This document shows positions 18,011 to 26,142 of a stretch of DNA of 64,000 nucleotides, in pieces. Positions within the stretch are counted from its first letter, which is position 1, and every line of letters starts with the position of its first letter. This DNA is from an uncultured Allomuricauda sp. (GTDB taxonomy: Bacteria > Bacteroidota > Bacteroidia > Flavobacteriales > Flavobacteriaceae): assembly GCF_937884665.1 (NCBI RefSeq), contig NZ_CAKZYF010000055.1, forward strand, positions 48,872-112,871, given 5' to 3'. A program made the position numbers and the translations under genes. The notes under the pieces were generated by a model. It ran no database searches, had not been told where the DNA came from, and saw only the letters and a program-made list of their open reading frames with translations.

Positions 18011-18787
18011 TCATTCAGGAACGCTATATCCATATTCCTTTAAAATATGTTGGGCGCCATCTGAAAAAAGAAAATCGAAAAATGCCATCGCAGCTTCTGA
18101 AATCCCATGCTCGTTGTTAAGGATAAGGGCACTTTGGGAAATTGAACGGTACGTTCCTTCTTCCAAAGCGACCCAACGGCCTTTGTTCTTCATTTTTGGT
18201 GATAATACCACGGAAAGAGCAGTGAAGCCGATTTCAGCAGATTTGGACGAAATGAATTGATTGGTTTGCGAGATACTTTCACCAAAAACCAATTTGTCCT
18301 TTAAATTGGGATACAAATCATGACTGTCCAAAACTTCAATTGCAGCCTTTCCATAGGGTGCTATTTCCGGATTTGCCAGGGCAATATGTTGAACAGAATC
18401 CGAAGATAGGACAGAAAGGGATGGTGACAAGCCGCTAACCATGGTCCATAACACCAATTTCCCTTCTGCATATATTTTGGGTTTGTTTTTTGCTTTGGTA
18501 ATAGCGTATAAATTTTCTGGATACTTTGAATCTGCGGAAAGAAAAATATCATACGGGGCGCCTTCCCTAATTTGCGAAAACAGCTTTCCCGATGAACCTA
18601 CCACCAGCTCACATTCCATTTCGGTTTTTTGGATAAAGGCCTTTGCAATGGCCTCCGTAGCGAACTGCATGTTCGCGGCCACGGCTACCATCACTTTTGA
18701 ATCGGATCGGGAAGGCTGTTTGCAAGCATAGAACAATACTAAAAGAATGAGCAAAATATGTTTTTTCTCCTTCACGCAGATATCCAT
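18011..18787 (-). CDS. modA: Molybdate-binding lipoprotein
   Basis: 258 residues from ATG 18787. A longer frame opens at 18895 but would run 77 nt into the upstream gene and would hide the lipoprotein signal ('LVLFYACKQ'), so I use the shorter start. The ModA pattern follows: 'VAVAANMQFATEAIAKAF', 'VGSSGKLFSQIREGAPYDIF' and the Ser that binds the oxyanion, then 'NPEIAPYGKAA'. It captures molybdate or tungstate in the periplasm. No molybdenum-cofactor genes are in the window. Confidence 0.92.
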   Translation of the reverse strand: MDICVKEKKHILLILLVLFYACKQPSRSDSKVMVAVAANMQFATEAIAKAFIQKTEMECELVVGSSGKLFSQIREGAPYDIFLSADSKYPENLYAITKAKNKPKIYAEGKLVLWTMVSGLSPSLSVLSSDSVQHIALANPEIAPYGKAAIEVLDSHDLYPNLKDKLVFGESISQTNQFISSKSAEIGFTALSVVLSPKMKNKGRWVALEEGTYRSISQSALILNNEHGISEAAMAFFDFLFSDGAQHILKEYGYSVPE

Positions 18788-18818
18788 ATGGTAAAAATAG
18801 CACTTTAAGCACCAAAAG

Positions 18819-19202
18819 TTAGGGGTGTTCTGAATCCGTATTTTCTTGCTTGAGTTTATCCCAAATTCTTTTTTTGATGGAAAGTGTGTAGACAAAATAG
18901 CCCATAAAACATAATCGAAAAACTGTGATAGCCAAAGTGTACGTTGAAAATTGATGCTGCTGCAAGTTCAACACATGTCCCAAAAATCCTTGTAATTCGA
19001 ACGGATTGTCAATTTTTTGTGTTTTCCACGATTCAGGTACAATGTACATTAGTTTCTCTGTCAAATAGTGCCAAAAAATGTAGTAAGTGCCCAAACCCAT
19101 TAGTGGATTTATTTTCCGTATTCTGAAAATGAGATTTATTAGCCAAAGGGATATCACAAAAGTGACAATGCCCGCCCCGATACTAAAGTAAATTGAGCCC
19201 AT
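18819..19202 (-). CDS. Small three-TM membrane protein, unknown
   Basis: 127 residues with hydrophobic helices at about 4-26, 38-56 and 90-110, and a basic C-terminus ('KKRIWDKLKQ'). It lies 31 nt upstream of modA on the same strand, so it may be part of the mod transcript, but nothing in it ties it to molybdate. No family recognised. Confidence 0.6.
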   Translation of the reverse strand: MGSIYFSIGAGIVTFVISLWLINLIFRIRKINPLMGLGTYYIFWHYLTEKLMYIVPESWKTQKIDNPFELQGFLGHVLNLQQHQFSTYTLAITVFRLCFMGYFVYTLSIKKRIWDKLKQENTDSEHP

Positions 19203-19334
19203 ACTTGTGTTGATTTTGGGTAAAAAAGTTGGTGCAGGGTCAAATTACAGGAAGTCAGTGACCCAAATATATATCAATTGACGAATGAACGGTTAGAGTT
19301 CATCAATGGGCCATATTAGTGGATAAGGCCTGGT

Positions 19335-20228
19335 TTAGGGGCTTGGTTTGGGTTTTTTGCTGGCGAGATACACGCCCAACAAAACCAGGCAAGTCGCTAA
19401 AATCTTGATTGGACTGAGGCTGTCCATTCCTGAAAAAAGGGCGAAAATAATGCCAAAAAGGGGTTGCAGATAAACAAATGCGCCTACGGTGGACGCCTTG
19501 AGTTGGGTCAACGCAAAAACGTTGAACAAATACGTTAAAAACGTGGTGCCAATAACAACGAAGAGGATGGAACCGTATACCCATACGGGCATGGAGAACC
19601 ACTGGATTTCCAAAAAATCAGGAAGCGTTATTGGGAGATTAAAAATAATCCCCAAGGTAAAAAGCCATCGCATCAAAACAAACGGATGATACTTTTCAAT
19701 AAGCTTTTTTACAACAATAAGGTAAGCCCCATAGGATATGGAATTGACGATAAAAAGGGTGTTTCCCAAAGGAATATTGGGAGCGTCCCCACGTATTTCA
19801 GCTCCGAACAAAATGAGCGTCAAAGCACCCACGAATCCCAAAAAAATTCCAACACCTTTATTCCAAGTTATCCTTTCCCCAAGAAAAAATGCAGAAAGCA
19901 CAACAACAATTATTGGAGTTATGGTTATTAAAACAGAACTGTTGATAGGGGTAGAGAGTTGCAGGCCTTTGAAAAAGGCCAACATATTGATGACCATTCC
20001 AAGGATGGCGCACAAAATTAAACGGAGCCAATCCTTTTTTTCAATTCTCTGTTTTGGACCAAAAGGCGAAATAATCCAGAATAGCATGGCCGCACCGATA
20101 ACCCGAATCAGAATAAAACCAAAAGGTTTTACATAGGTTGGCATAACGCCCTTCGCAACGGTATGGTTTATACCGTAAATGGTAGTGGCCCCAATGGCCG
20201 CTAAAATGGCCCAGTTTCGATTGCTCAT
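19335..20228 (-). CDS. EamA-family (DMT) transporter
   Basis: 297 residues, ten TM helices made of two EamA repeats (about 8-140 and 155-290; second repeat contains 'YLQPLFGIIFALFSGMDSL'). Family members export amino acids or metabolites. ATG 20228 overlaps the stop of the ArsC-like gene by one base (TAATG), so both are on one message. Substrate unknown. Confidence 0.9.
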   Translation of the reverse strand: MSNRNWAILAAIGATTIYGINHTVAKGVMPTYVKPFGFILIRVIGAAMLFWIISPFGPKQRIEKKDWLRLILCAILGMVINMLAFFKGLQLSTPINSSVLITITPIIVVVLSAFFLGERITWNKGVGIFLGFVGALTLILFGAEIRGDAPNIPLGNTLFIVNSISYGAYLIVVKKLIEKYHPFVLMRWLFTLGIIFNLPITLPDFLEIQWFSMPVWVYGSILFVVIGTTFLTYLFNVFALTQLKASTVGAFVYLQPLFGIIFALFSGMDSLSPIKILATCLVLLGVYLASKKPKPSP

Positions 20229-20578
20229 TAATGAAGTGCCTCCTTAGCGGCCTGGACCACTTGCTTGGAGTTTCCAATAAAGATTTGGTCGTCCAGTTGC
20301 ACCACGGGACGTTTCAAAAAGGTGTAGTGGTCCAAAATCAACTGTTTGTAATCTTCTTCTGCGAGCTGTTTTTCGTGAAGCCCTCGTTGCCTAAAAAGCA
20401 TGGCCCTTCTACTAAAAAGAGCCTCATAACTACCTGCTAGGGCTTTCATTTGATCTAGCTGTGCAGAAGTAATGGGTTGGGATTTTATTTCTTGTAGGGT
20501 CACTTCATCCAATGGGGCCAACTCCTTCAGAATACGTTGGCAAGTGGAACAGCTTTCTAAATGGTAAATCTTTTTCAT
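20228..20578 (-). CDS. ArsC/Spx-family glutaredoxin-like protein
   Basis: 116 residues, ArsC/Spx/YffB fold. The redox motif is C10-S-T-C13 near the N-terminus. Later 'FLKRPVVQLDDQIFIGN' corresponds to the cis-Pro and phosphate/arsenate region. It may be an arsenate reductase, but no arsenite exporter is next to it; a glutaredoxin-like thiol role is equally possible. Overlaps the downstream transporter start by 1 nt. Confidence 0.82.
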   Translation of the reverse strand: MKKIYHLESCSTCQRILKELAPLDEVTLQEIKSQPITSAQLDQMKALAGSYEALFSRRAMLFRQRGLHEKQLAEEDYKQLILDHYTFLKRPVVQLDDQIFIGNSKQVVQAAKEALH

Positions 20579-20615
20579 GTACTAAATTTAGGAATACAAA
20601 GGAACTCAAAAAAAA

Positions 20616-21329
20616 TCAGGAAAGTGCAAATTCCACAGCTTTGGCCACATGAATTTTGGCGGTATCGAAAGTGGGAACGTCTATCTCATTTTCCTGGACC
20701 AAAATGGGTAATTCAGTGCATCCCAAAATGATTCCCTCAGCGCCCTCAAGTTTAAGTTTGTGAACCATATCCAAACATTTGTTTTTGGAGTCTTCGGTAA
20801 ATACACCTTTAACCAGTTGATCATATATAATGGACTGAAGCGTTTTACGATCATCCAACCCAGGTACAACAACTTCAATCCCATGGTCGTCTTGAAGGAT
20901 TTTTGTGTAAAAGTCCCTTTCCATAGTAAATTGAGTGCCCAATAACCCTATTTTGGAAAGCCCTTTTTCCTTTATGGCTTCACCCGTTGCGCTAGCTATG
21001 TGCAGAAAGGGAATATTTACCGCCTCGGTAATGAAATTGCTGACCAAATGGATGGTGTTGGTGCAAAGTAATATTATATCTGAACCTGCATTTTCCAATT
21101 TTTTCGCTTCAACGGACATGAGTTTGCCAATACTGTCCCAATCGTTGGCAAAAGAAGGTTTTTCGATTTCTGCAAAATCGACCGAAGTCATAATGCTTTT
21201 GGCAGAATGGGAGCCTCCTAGTCTTTCACGGACCATTTCATTCACATGTTGATAATATATTTTAGAGGATTCCCAACTCATTCCTCCTATCATTCCGATA
21301 GTTTTCATATTTTTTGGATTTATGTTCAT
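20616..21329 (-). CDS. Aspartate/glutamate racemase-family protein
   Basis: 237 residues. 'IGMIGGMSWESSKIYYQHVN' is the RacX/YgeA-type start; the two catalytic cysteines are in 'LLCTNTIH' and 'ILGCTELP'. The enzyme racemises an amino acid, probably Asp, without cofactor. Start ATG 21329 rather than the internal ATG at 21308, because it overlaps the stop of a 48-residue upstream ORF as ATGA. The whole unit is downstream of an ArsR-type regulator and shares an AT-rich site with it. Confidence 0.88.
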   Translation of the reverse strand: MNINPKNMKTIGMIGGMSWESSKIYYQHVNEMVRERLGGSHSAKSIMTSVDFAEIEKPSFANDWDSIGKLMSVEAKKLENAGSDIILLCTNTIHLVSNFITEAVNIPFLHIASATGEAIKEKGLSKIGLLGTQFTMERDFYTKILQDDHGIEVVVPGLDDRKTLQSIIYDQLVKGVFTEDSKNKCLDMVHKLKLEGAEGIILGCTELPILVQENEIDVPTFDTAKIHVAKAVEFALS

Positions 21330-21472
21330 TTAAGCTTGCCCATGAATTCAGCTTCTTTAATGGGGTGTGAATTTAAAAAACGAAAAAGCACTTTGAAAGA
21401 TTCGGGAGTTTTGGGTTCAGTATTTTGAAACTGTGCGATATCTGAACAAATCATGTTCTTTTTCATCATCAT
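21326..21472 (-). CDS. Small 48-residue ORF coupled to the racemase gene
   Basis: A short gene read on the minus strand: three ATG codons in a row (21472, 21469, 21466), then a mostly hydrophilic 45-residue sequence ('KNMICSDIAQFQNTEPKTPE' through 'FMGKLK'), and a TGA that overlaps the ATG of the racemase gene (ATGA). This overlap is what makes the ORF credible. No signal peptide or TM helix. It could be a real small protein or a leader peptide that couples translation. No family recognised. Directly upstream lies the AT-rich site shared with the arsR promoter. Confidence 0.5.
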   Translation of the reverse strand: MMMKKNMICSDIAQFQNTEPKTPESFKVLFRFLNSHPIKEAEFMGKLK

Positions 21473-21475
21473 TGA

Positions 21476-21504
21476 ATTTATATTTCGCTATTTATAGATA
21501 TGTT
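21476..21504 (-). promoter_or_regulatory. Putative ArsR operator, site A
   Basis: 29-nt AT-rich segment, minus-strand reading starting AACATATCTATAAATA. It agrees with site B (21837-21865) at 24 of 29 positions by eye. It lies 3 nt before the first ATG of the 48-residue ORF. Confidence 0.4.
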
Positions 21505-21514
21505 TTCATAAAAA

Positions 21515-21817
21515 TCAGAGGTTCTTTTTAAGCAGCTTAAGAAACTGTTGAATTACCTCTTCGTTCCTTCGATAATAGGTCCACTTCCCATGACGGGTCG
21601 GAATCACCAATTTGGCATTTTGCATGGAATTCAAGTAGGTCGAAACAGTGGACTGCGATAATCCAGTCTTGTCCTGAATGTATCCTACGCACACGCCGTC
21701 ATCAAAATGATCTATATCCTGGTGCGGAGGAAAGTGATCTTCAGGATTTTTCAACCAATTTAAAATATTGACCCGGGTCCTATTCGCCAAAACCTTGCTG
21801 ATTTCCACAATATCCAT
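21515..21817 (-). CDS. ArsR-family winged-helix repressor
   Basis: 100 residues, ArsR/SmtB-type winged helix. The HTH is around residues 48-72 ('YIQDKTGLSQSTVSTYLNS') and the wing around 78-88 ('RHGKWTYYRR'). 'DHFDDGVCVGYIQ' contains one Cys at the start of the helix, where metal-sensing ArsR members carry ligands, but a full Cys pair is absent, so the effector is unclear. It precedes the 48-residue ORF and racemase gene on the same strand. The two related AT-rich sites before arsR and before the small ORF suggest it represses both. Confidence 0.85.
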   Translation of the reverse strand: MDIVEISKVLANRTRVNILNWLKNPEDHFPPHQDIDHFDDGVCVGYIQDKTGLSQSTVSTYLNSMQNAKLVIPTRHGKWTYYRRNEEVIQQFLKLLKKNL

Positions 21818-21836
21818 ATCACAAAGTAAAGTAAAT

Positions 21837-21865
21837 ATTTAAATATCTATATTTATAAATATGTT
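21837..21865 (-). promoter_or_regulatory. Putative ArsR operator, site B
   Basis: 29-nt AT-rich segment 19 nt upstream of the arsR start. On the minus strand it begins AACATATTTATAAATATAGA and contains the palindrome ATATTTATAAATAT. Related to site A, see there. Confidence 0.4.
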
Positions 21866-21883
21866 AAAAAAATTCGAAAAAGA

Positions 21884-22624
21884 CTACAGGGAAGCTGCAC
21901 GCTTCAAAAACGTATTGATTTCAGCGTAAGGGATGGTCATTACAATAGGGCCATCCGCATAGGAAGCCACTTCATAGGGATTGTAAATGAGCTGCAATCC
22001 TTCGGGAGTGTATCCTATGTTTTGCGATAAGTGAAAGGCATCATTATCGAACATAAAGCCTGTTGCATTTATATTTTCGTCTTGGGGAATTTTCTCCCTA
22101 ACTCTGAACTTGGCTTCCACAAACTGTATAAAGCCTTCTTGATCTTCAAATAGTTCCCAGTTTTCCAACTCTTCTGCCTTTATTTTATCAAAATTTAAGA
22201 ATGAGGTGGAACTATATCCGTGTGCTCCTCCGGTAAAAATATAAGAATTGATGCTAAGCGTGAGCATATTTTCATCCTCGTAAACCAGCTCACCTTCAAT
22301 CTTTGCTTCCCAAGGGACCTCGTCCTGAAACTTTTCTTTTAGCTTGGCAAAATCAGATGTGAATGAGTCTATCGCCCGCTCTATGGAGTTAAGTTCCACC
22401 TCATCCTCAAAAGAGAGCAAGGAGATAATCTCTTCCCTAACGGCGCCATTGACCGTCTTGGAAAGTTTGGAAACGTCAAGCGCTTCAGGTACGGTAATTT
22501 CTATTTTGGGGCAAGTTTGGCAGGGGCTATTGGAGAACGCTTTTTGGCCAAAAGTAAGTTTTGCTCCATTTTCACAACCAAGCAATGTTAAAAAGAACAA
22601 GAAGGGATAAAGGGTTTTTTTCAC
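21884..22624 (-). CDS. DUF4163/DUF3298 (RsiV-like) lipoprotein
   Basis: 246 residues, lipoprotein signal with the Cys about residue 17 ('LTLLGCENG'). The mature part matches the DUF4163 + DUF3298 arrangement of RsiV-like proteins: 'INSYIFTGGAHGYSS' is the DUF4163/3298 marker, and the end 'VMTIPYAEINTFLK' is typical DUF3298. Function unknown; in Bacillus the relative is a lysozyme-sensing anti-sigma factor, but here no sigma factor is adjacent. Envelope role inferred. Confidence 0.82.
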   Translation of the reverse strand: MKKTLYPFLFFLTLLGCENGAKLTFGQKAFSNSPCQTCPKIEITVPEALDVSKLSKTVNGAVREEIISLLSFEDEVELNSIERAIDSFTSDFAKLKEKFQDEVPWEAKIEGELVYEDENMLTLSINSYIFTGGAHGYSSTSFLNFDKIKAEELENWELFEDQEGFIQFVEAKFRVREKIPQDENINATGFMFDNDAFHLSQNIGYTPEGLQLIYNPYEVASYADGPIVMTIPYAEINTFLKRAASL

Positions 22625-22662
22625 GATTCGAGGTTTAAGGATATTCCAAAAATAAGACTTCG

Positions 22663-22693
22663 TTGATTACTCCAAAAGATAACAATACCTTTG
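22663..22693 (+). promoter_or_regulatory. Bacteroidota promoter for metB
   Basis: TTG at 22663-22665, 20-nt spacer, then TACCTTTG at 22686-22693, matching TTG-N17-23-TAnnTTTG. It covers the TTG at 22691, so translation must start at ATG 22712. Confidence 0.6.
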
Positions 22694-22711
22694 TTCGCAT
22701 ATCAAAATCAA

Positions 22712-23866
22712 ATGAGCAAAAAAGACTTGAAATTCAACAGTAGGACCATTCACGGGGGACAACAACCGGATAAAGCGTATGGCGCTGTAATGCCTCCAAT
22801 TTATCAGACCTCAACCTACGCGCAAAGCACGCCCGGGGGGCATCAGGGATTTGAATATTCCCGGAGCGCCAATCCTACGCGTACTGCTTTGGAAAATGCG
22901 CTGGCCAGCATTGAAAACGGGCAGTATGGTCTGGCATTTGCCAGTGGTTTGTCCGCCATAGATGCCGTAATCAAGCTATTGGAACCTGGAGATGAGGTAA
23001 TTTCCACCAATGATTTATATGGAGGAAGTTACAGGCTTTTCAAGCAGGTGTTTGAAAAGTTTGGTATCACGTTTCACTTTATCGGTATGCAAAGTCTTGA
23101 TACCATAGCTTCATACATTACAGAAAAGACGAAGTTGATATGGGTAGAAACACCAACCAATCCCATGATGAACGTTATTGATGTTGAAGGCGTGGGCAAA
23201 CTGGCCAAAGCACATAATCTATTGTTGGCCGTGGACAATACGTTTGCGACCCCATACCTTCAGCGTCCCTTGGATTTAGGGGCTGATATCGTGATGCACT
23301 CCGCAACTAAATATTTGGGAGGTCACAGCGATGTTATTGTTGGGGCCCTGGTGGTCAACAGTAAGACATTGGCGGACAAATTGTACTTCATTCAAAATGC
23401 GAGCGGTGCCGTTTGCGGGCCAATGGATAGTTTTTTGACATTGCGAGGGATAAAAACCCTTCATGTGCGCATGCAACGGCATTGCGAAAATGGAAAGGCC
23501 CTGGCCAACTATTTAGTGAACCATCCCAAAATAGAAAAGGTGTACTGGCCGGGTTTCGAGTCCCATCCCAACCATGACATTGCCAAAAATCAAATGGATG
23601 ATTTTGGTGGAATGATTTCCTTTATCCCAAAAGGAAGCAACTTTGAAGATGCGGTCAGAATTGTAGAGAAACTACAGGTTTTCACCTTGGCAGAATCCTT
23701 GGGCGGTGTGGAAAGCTTGGCAGGTCATCCGGCAAGTATGACGCATGCCAGTATCCCTAAGGAAGAACGTGAAAAAAGCGGCGTGGTAGATGCTTTGATT
23801 CGATTGAGCGTGGGAATAGAGGATGTTGATGACCTTATTGCCGATTTGGAACAGGCGATAGAATAG
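22712..23866 (+). CDS. metB: Cystathionine gamma-synthase/lyase-type PLP enzyme
   Basis: 384 residues, Cys/Met-metabolism PLP family. The PLP lysine lies in 'SATKYLGGHSD'; 'YEYSR'-like 'FEYSRSANPTR' is the substrate/cofactor loop, and 'VESLAGHPASMTHAS' the C-terminal signature. It makes cystathionine from an activated homoserine and cysteine, or does the reverse gamma-lyase reaction; sequence reading cannot separate the two. The start is ATG 22712 because the in-frame TTG at 22691 lies inside the -7 box. Single gene, no SAM riboswitch in the 65-nt leader. Confidence 0.92.
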   Translation: MSKKDLKFNSRTIHGGQQPDKAYGAVMPPIYQTSTYAQSTPGGHQGFEYSRSANPTRTALENALASIENGQYGLAFASGLSAIDAVIKLLEPGDEVISTNDLYGGSYRLFKQVFEKFGITFHFIGMQSLDTIASYITEKTKLIWVETPTNPMMNVIDVEGVGKLAKAHNLLLAVDNTFATPYLQRPLDLGADIVMHSATKYLGGHSDVIVGALVVNSKTLADKLYFIQNASGAVCGPMDSFLTLRGIKTLHVRMQRHCENGKALANYLVNHPKIEKVYWPGFESHPNHDIAKNQMDDFGGMISFIPKGSNFEDAVRIVEKLQVFTLAESLGGVESLAGHPASMTHASIPKEEREKSGVVDALIRLSVGIEDVDDLIADLEQAIE

Positions 23867-23896
23867 TCATTTTTGCAAATTTTTCATAAAACAGCC

Positions 23897-23924
23897 TTGT
23901 TATTGTTTAAATAGCATAATTTTG
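23897..23924 (+). promoter_or_regulatory. Bacteroidota promoter for gdhA
   Basis: TTG at 23897-23899, 17-nt spacer, TAATTTTG at 23917-23924; a clean match to TTG-N17-TAnnTTTG. Leader to the ATG is about 65 nt. Confidence 0.65.
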
Positions 23925-23996
23925 CCGTCAAATTCCTAATTCGATAAAAAACAACCCGTTTCGGGTATATCAATTAACAATTTACCAATCCTTTAT

Positions 23997-25340
23997 ATGG
24001 AAGCAAAAATCAAAGCATTCATGGATGAGGTCAAGACCCGGAACGGTCACGAACCAGAATTCATCCAAGCCGTACAGGAAGTGGCCGAAACCGTGATTCC
24101 GTACATTCTTAAACACGATATATATTCTGGCAAAAATATTTTATTGCGAATGGTGGAACCGGAAAGACTCATTTCTTTTCGGGTCGCCTGGGTCGATGAT
24201 CAAGGGGGGATCCATGTAAATCGAGGATATCGTATCCAAATGAATTCCGCTATAGGTCCTTACAAAGGGGGCCTCCGTTTTCATCCCACCGTCAATGCCA
24301 GTGTGTTAAAGTTTCTAGCTTTTGAGCAAGTATTCAAAAACAGCTTGACCACCCTGCCCATGGGAGGCGGTAAAGGAGGATCGGATTTTAATCCCAAAGG
24401 AAAATCTGACGACGAGGTAATGCGCTTTTGCCATGCCTTTATGACGGAATTAAGCCGTCATATCGGCCCCAATACCGATGTGCCCGCAGGGGACATTGGG
24501 GTGGGTTCTCGGGAAATCGGTTTCCTTTTTGGAAAGTATAAAAAAATACGGAATGAGTTTACTGGGGTACTTACGGGAAAAGGTATTTCTTGGGGCGGTT
24601 CTTTGATTCGTCCCGAAGCGACCGGATATGGAACGGTTTACTTTGCCGATAGCATGCTCAAGACAAAGAATAAATCCTTCGAAGGGAAGGGCGTCGTGAT
24701 TTCTGGTTCAGGGAACGTGGCCCAGTTTGCCGCGGAAAAAGTACTGCATCTAGGAGGAAAGGTATTGACCCTTTCCGATTCTGGGGGCTATATTTATGAT
24801 AAGGATGGTATTGACACGGATAAATTGGAGTATGTAATGGACTTGAAAAACAACAAGAGGGGCCGAATTTCTGAATATGCTGAAAAGTATCCCAATGCAG
24901 AATACCACAAAGGGAAAACACCTTGGGAAGTACCTTGCGATATTGCCCTACCCTGTGCTACGCAAAATGAATTGAACGGAGATGACGCCAAGACCTTGAT
25001 AAAAAATGGCTGCATTGCCATAGCTGAAGGGGCCAATATGCCCTCTACCCCAGAAGCTATACACGCCTTTCATGAGGCAAAAGTGCTGTTCGCTCCAGGT
25101 AAAGCTTCCAATGCCGGTGGAGTGGCGACTTCAGGATTGGAAATGTCCCAAAACTCCCTTCGTATCAGCTGGACCCGAGATGAAGTGGACGAGCGCCTAA
25201 AAGCCATCATGGGCGATATCCACGATGCGTGTATTGATTACGGTATGGAAGAAGGAGGCTACTGTAACTATGTTAAAGGCGCCAATATCGCTGGATTCGT
25301 AAAAGTAGCGGATGCTATGTTGGCCCAAGGGGTAATATAG
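23997..25340 (+). CDS. gdhA: NADP-dependent glutamate dehydrogenase
   Basis: 447 residues. Glu/Leu/Phe/Val dehydrogenase family, class I hexameric NADP type. The catalytic region 'LPMGGGKGGSDFNPKGKSDD' contains the active-site Lys; 'GSGNVAQFAAEKV' is the nucleotide loop; 'APGKASNAGGVATSGLEM' is a classic C-terminal signature. It fixes ammonium onto 2-oxoglutarate. It has its own promoter and a terminator-like hairpin downstream. Confidence 0.97.
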   Translation: MEAKIKAFMDEVKTRNGHEPEFIQAVQEVAETVIPYILKHDIYSGKNILLRMVEPERLISFRVAWVDDQGGIHVNRGYRIQMNSAIGPYKGGLRFHPTVNASVLKFLAFEQVFKNSLTTLPMGGGKGGSDFNPKGKSDDEVMRFCHAFMTELSRHIGPNTDVPAGDIGVGSREIGFLFGKYKKIRNEFTGVLTGKGISWGGSLIRPEATGYGTVYFADSMLKTKNKSFEGKGVVISGSGNVAQFAAEKVLHLGGKVLTLSDSGGYIYDKDGIDTDKLEYVMDLKNNKRGRISEYAEKYPNAEYHKGKTPWEVPCDIALPCATQNELNGDDAKTLIKNGCIAIAEGANMPSTPEAIHAFHEAKVLFAPGKASNAGGVATSGLEMSQNSLRISWTRDEVDERLKAIMGDIHDACIDYGMEEGGYCNYVKGANIAGFVKVADAMLAQGVI

Positions 25341-25371
25341 AACCTTACCGTTATACATTAGGGCAGTTTTG

Positions 25372-25414
25372 GAACAGTGTTTATTTTTATACTGTTTTAA
25401 AACTGTTCTTTTTT
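25372..25414 (+). terminator. Terminator after gdhA
   Basis: GAACAGT (25372-25378) pairs with ACTGTTC (25402-25408), and the inside TTT/AAA extends it with a bulge, followed by six T. The loop is fairly large. Confidence 0.5.
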
Positions 25415-25421
25415 AATCCAG

Positions 25422-26141
25422 ATGCAAGTAACCACAAAGGCTATCGTGTTTTCTTCTTTGAAGTATGGTGACACTAGCCTTATCGTTAAGGCTTTTACTG
25501 AATCGGACGGATTAAAGTCATATTTGCTCAAAGGGGTTCTGAACGCTAGGAAAGGAAGACTGAAACCTGCCTATTTCCTGCCCTTAATGCAGCTGGAAGT
25601 TGTAGCTAACCATAAAAACAAGGGCACTTTAGAACGGATTCGGGAAGTTAAAATAACACATCCCTATACGTCCTTGCATACCGACATCGTGAAAAATAGT
25701 CTTGTTCTTTTTTTGGCAGAAATGTTGGGTGGTTGCATCCAAGAACAAGAACAAAACAAGGGATTGTTCAATTATTTGGAATATAGTTTGATTTGGTTGG
25801 ATGACCATAAGGCAAACCCCAACTTTCACTTACTTTTTTTGCTGAATTTAACCAAGTATCTGGGGTTTTACCCGGACACCTCTTTGGCCCACGCTCCCTA
25901 TCTTGATCTTCAGGAAGGCAGTTTTTCTTTTGTGCCAACCTTGAATCCCATGCTACAAGGTGAAAATTTAACGCACCTGAACCGATTGTTGGGCATAAAT
26001 TTTGATGCACTTCCTACTATAAAAATGAGCAAAACCCAGAGACGTGAACTCCTAAAAATGGTTGTTCTGTATTTTCAGCTACATTTGCACGGATTCAGAA
26101 AGCCCAAGTCCCTGGAAGTTTTAAACGCAGTTTTTGAATAA
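25422..26141 (+). CDS. recO: DNA repair protein RecO
   Basis: 239 residues. N-terminal OB fold 'TKAIVFSSLKYGDTSLIVK', followed by 'YLLKGVLNARKGRLKPAYFLP' in pieces typical of RecO and the all-helical C-terminal domain. The Cys zinc ligands seen in some RecO are not present, as usual in Bacteroidota. RecO with RecR loads RecA on SSB-coated DNA. The stop is 1 nt before the ATG of the TonB receptor gene. Confidence 0.92.
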   Translation: MQVTTKAIVFSSLKYGDTSLIVKAFTESDGLKSYLLKGVLNARKGRLKPAYFLPLMQLEVVANHKNKGTLERIREVKITHPYTSLHTDIVKNSLVLFLAEMLGGCIQEQEQNKGLFNYLEYSLIWLDDHKANPNFHLLFLLNLTKYLGFYPDTSLAHAPYLDLQEGSFSFVPTLNPMLQGENLTHLNRLLGINFDALPTIKMSKTQRRELLKMVVLYFQLHLHGFRKPKSLEVLNAVFE

Positions 26142-26142
26142 T

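Noticed and set aside
18788..18895. Longer N-terminus of modA
   Set aside because: It would overlap the preceding gene and push the lipoprotein signal 36 residues inward.
22625..22711. SAM riboswitch upstream of metB
   Set aside because: Leader after the promoter is only about 12-20 nt, too short for any SAM riboswitch.
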